Assembly (NCBI GenBank): GCA_027487685.1
Contig: JAIYDC010000011.1
Span: 1-64,000 of the forward strand
DNA from: Pseudomonadota bacterium
GTDB taxonomy: Bacteria > Bdellovibrionota > Bacteriovoracia > Bacteriovoracales > Bacteriovoracaceae
DNA: 64,000 nt
Direction: 5' to 3'
Shown here: positions 61,800 through 64,000 of the stretch, one piece after another
Layout: each line of letters opens with the position of its first letter
Position numbering within the stretch: the first letter of the stretch is position 1
Translations under genes and position numbers: made by a program
Notes under the pieces: generated by a model
Databases searched by the model: none
Told to the model about the DNA's origin: nothing
What the model saw: only the letters and a program-made list of their open reading frames with translations

Positions 61800-62669
61800 T
61801 TAACCGTTGAGTGATTCAGCACCAGAAACGACTTCGATTAGCTCCGTCGTAATTCTTGCCTGTCTCAACTTATTCATTTTTAATGTTAACTTCTTTACCA
61901 TTTCTTTACAGTTCTTCGAGGCATTCTCCATTGCATTCATTCTTGATCCATGTTCTGAAGCAATCGCATCTAGAACGCAAGTATAGACCGTCGTCAAATA
62001 AACCTCTGGTATAAGCGTATCTAAAATTTGCTCTGCAGTTGGTTCATACTTGAAGTCATAGGGGTACTTGGCCTTTATCGCTTCCTTCGTTTCGGGTGAC
62101 ACCTGCATCGGCAAAAGCTGTCGAATCTTGGTGTCGAATGCGATAGCAGAAATGAACGAGTTGTATGCAACATAGATCTTTCCGACTTCACCGGTTAGGA
62201 ACATTGCTCCAATCTCTTCAGCAGCCTTACGAATTTCTTCGTAGCTTGGGTCAGCCTTGGCGAATGTGAAAGTTTTGCCAGAGTTAACCTCACGCAGTAT
62301 GAGATCGCGAACTTTTTTTCCTATGAAGAAGAATTTTAAGTCCTCGTCCTTATTCTCGCTGATAAATCTTCTGACCGTTTTTGCGAGCATCGTATTATAG
62401 CCACCACAAAGTCCTTTATCAGATGAGATAACCAGCACCACCGATTTACCGTTTTCCCTCGGCTTGAAGTACTCATTCGTGTAGTTCGTGGCCAGGGCCG
62501 AAACTGTTCTTACAGTTTCTTCAAGCTCTGATGAGTATGGGCGTAGACCTAAGATTCGAACCTGGGCCTTGTTAAGCTTTGAAGCAGAGACAAGTTTCAT
62601 GGCCTTCGTGATCTTTAAAGTACCTTTGGTGCTTTTGATCTTTTTCTTAAGGTCTTTTATGTTTGCCAT
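61800..62669 (-). CDS. atpG: ATP synthase gamma subunit
   Basis: Gamma is the central rotor shaft. The 289-residue protein has the N-terminal helix MANIKDLKKKIKSTKGTLKITKAMKLVSASKL, the SSDKGLCGGYN motif and the C-terminal helix SRMNAMENASKNCKEMVKKLTLKMNKLRQARITTELIEVVSGAESL. It lies 17 bp after atpA. Confidence 0.97.
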   Translation of the reverse strand: MANIKDLKKKIKSTKGTLKITKAMKLVSASKLNKAQVRILGLRPYSSELEETVRTVSALATNYTNEYFKPRENGKSVVLVISSDKGLCGGYNTMLAKTVRRFISENKDEDLKFFFIGKKVRDLILREVNSGKTFTFAKADPSYEEIRKAAEEIGAMFLTGEVGKIYVAYNSFISAIAFDTKIRQLLPMQVSPETKEAIKAKYPYDFKYEPTAEQILDTLIPEVYLTTVYTCVLDAIASEHGSRMNAMENASKNCKEMVKKLTLKMNKLRQARITTELIEVVSGAESLNG

Positions 62670-62686
62670 GGTTTTGGATCCTTACC

Positions 62687-64000
62687 TTATGCCTTGTAAT
62701 TGGCGACGAAGGTCTTAATGATGTCAACGAGTTTTGCCTCATGCTCGGCAGACATCTGCTTCTCAGCACGCATCGCGTTCATCATGTCGGCATGTCGAGT
62801 ATTCAGCATGCCTAATAGTTCAGTCTCTACCTGTCCAATTTTCGATACAGGAACTTGGTCGAAGAATCCCTTAGTAGCAGCAAAGATAGAAATGGATTGA
62901 TCGATTACATCCATAGGTGAGTACTGTGACTGTTTTAGGAGCTCGACTAGACGTGAACCCCTGTTGAGCTGCCTTTGAGTTGCCTCATCGAGGTCGGACC
63001 CGAACTGAGCAAAAGCAGCAAGCTCTCTGTACTGAGCGAGGTCAAGTCGGAGCGTACCTGCAACTTTTTTCATTGCCTTAATCTGTGCTGAACCACCGAC
63101 ACGCGACACGGACAGACCCACGTTTACTGCCGGCCGAATACCCGAGTTGAAGAGGTCAGACTCAAGATAGATTTGTCCGTCAGTGATAGAAATAACGTTC
63201 GTTGGAATGTAGGCAGAAACGTCGCCCTCTTGGGTTTCGATGATAGGTAGTGCAGTAAGAGAGCCTGCACCGAGAGCATCAGATAATTTAGAAGCACGCT
63301 CAAGAAGTCTTGAATGGATATAGAATACATCCCCTGGAAAGGCTTCCCGTCCAGGTGGGCGACGAAGAAGGAGTGAGAGCTGACGGTAAGCCTGAGATTG
63401 TTTAGTTAGATCGTCGTAGATGATAAGAGCATGTTTGCCCGAGTCTCGATAAAACTCACCCATCGTGCAACCCGTATAAGGTGCGAGGTATTGAAGAGGT
63501 GCCGAGTGTGAAGCTGTTGCGGAAACGATGATAGTATAATTTAGAGCCCCTGATTCGAGAAGCTTCTGATAAACTTGACGAACTGTTGACTGCTTTTGGC
63601 CAATTGCAACGTAGATACAAACTACGTCTTTACCTTTTTGGTTTATTATGGTGTCAACTGCAACAGCAGTTTTACCGGTTTTACGGTCACCGATAATAAG
63701 TTCGCGCTGCCCACGCCCGATGGGAATCATAGCATCGATTGCCTTAATGCCAGTTTGCATTGGCTCGTGAACAGACTTACGGGCAATAATACCAGGAGCT
63801 TTAATTTCAACGTTTCGGTATTCAGTTGCCTTGATTTCTCCCTGACCATCAATTGGCTCACCAATCGCATTAACTACGCGACCAAGAAGAGCATTTCCGA
63901 CAGGAACAGAAACGATTTTTTCCGTACGCTTAACTGTTGATCCCTCTTTAATTGATTCGTCATTCCCGAGAACAACGATACCAACGTTGTTGGCTTCCAG
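62687..64000 (-). CDS. atpA: ATP synthase alpha subunit (partial, 5' end outside window)
   Basis: The ORF track begins at an internal Met (63760), but the frame stays open to the window edge and encodes [52 protein letters not shown], the normal alpha sequence. Visible motifs are the P-loop [30 protein letters not shown] and [22 protein letters not shown]. About 437 of about 505 codons are present. atpH and the F0 genes would lie to the right. Confidence 0.97.
   Translation of the reverse strand: MEANNVGIVVLGNDESIKEGSTVKRTEKIVSVPVGNALLGRVVNAIGEPIDGQGEIKATEYRNVEIKAPGIIARKSVHEPMQTGIKAIDAMIPIGRGQRELIIGDRKTGKTAVAVDTIINQKGKDVVCIYVAIGQKQSTVRQVYQKLLESGALNYTIIVSATASHSAPLQYLAPYTGCTMGEFYRDSGKHALIIYDDLTKQSQAYRQLSLLLRRPPGREAFPGDVFYIHSRLLERASKLSDALGAGSLTALPIIETQEGDVSAYIPTNVISITDGQIYLESDLFNSGIRPAVNVGLSVSRVGGSAQIKAMKKVAGTLRLDLAQYRELAAFAQFGSDLDEATQRQLNRGSRLVELLKQSQYSPMDVIDQSISIFAATKGFFDQVPVSKIGQVETELLGMLNTRHADMMNAMRAEKQMSAEHEAKLVDIIKTFVANYKA

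Overview
The window looks like ordinary chromosome from a Gram-negative bacterium. It has lipoprotein maturation genes, an LptF/LptG permease, several outer-membrane beta-barrels with a C-terminal Phe and periplasmic lytic transglycosylases. The mix (CHASE2 kinase with an NtrC-type regulator, PilZ and PATAN proteins, a CFI-box protein, many private exported proteins) resembles deltaproteobacterial or Bdellovibrionota genomes. A Bacteriovorax/Bdellovibrio-like host is my inference; no rRNA or other marker here proves it. I see no phage, transposon, integron or CRISPR. Genes are densely packed, with many ATGA or short overlaps and no gene-free stretch above about 185 bp.

Layout. 0-9.1 kb: a two-cluster ferredoxin, an outer-membrane protein, then a leftward envelope operon (inactive M48-like membrane protein, CHASE2 histidine kinase, NtrC-type regulator, lspA, lgt, inactive S26-like membrane protein). 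Divergent from it are a BFD-like protein and an endonuclease IV-like protein. 9.1-15.2 kb: unknown proteins, a PilZ membrane protein, a small ferredoxin, and a leftward peptidoglycan set (LysM lipoprotein, second inactive M48-like lipoprotein, AmgK-like kinase, MurU-like nucleotidyltransferase) plus a deoxynucleoside kinase. 15.3-20.5 kb: a rightward unit with an outer-membrane protein, an LptM-like lipoprotein, folK, acyl-CoA dehydrogenase, etfB, etfA and a DUF374 acyltransferase. 20.5-30.3 kb: a membrane-anchored protein behind a near-perfect sigma-54 promoter, an RNA methyltransferase, RHH and PATAN proteins, mrp, a HAMP-like protein, slt, ychF, pth, prs and tRNA-Gln. 30.4-38.9 kb: a porin-like protein, a large secreted coiled-coil protein, priA, an unknown exported protein, galU and a FadL-like protein. 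39-47.4 kb: CFI-box protein, LptF/G, def, fmt, rpe, hutH, hutU, hutI. 47.4-54.9 kb: a TlpA-like thioredoxin, a Flp-like pilin, glpK, and a leftward HTH/outer-membrane/ligA/radA operon. 55-59.9 kb: patatin, MltD-like transglycosylase, a large exported protein and a small lipoprotein. 59.9-64 kb: atpC, atpD, atpG and part of atpA.

How the genes work together. The dominant themes are envelope biogenesis and peptidoglycan turnover: lipoprotein processing, LPS export, two transglycosylases, and AmgK/MurU-type salvage of amino sugars. The rest is core housekeeping (formylation and deformylation, DNA repair and restart, ATP synthase) plus histidine, glycerol and acyl-CoA catabolism. The most interesting signals are three enzyme folds that have lost catalytic residues while sitting tightly in envelope operons, a terminator-like hairpin inside the start of one of them, a sigma-54 promoter in front of an unknown envelope gene, and several promoters placed so that the transcript would start at or next to the start codon.
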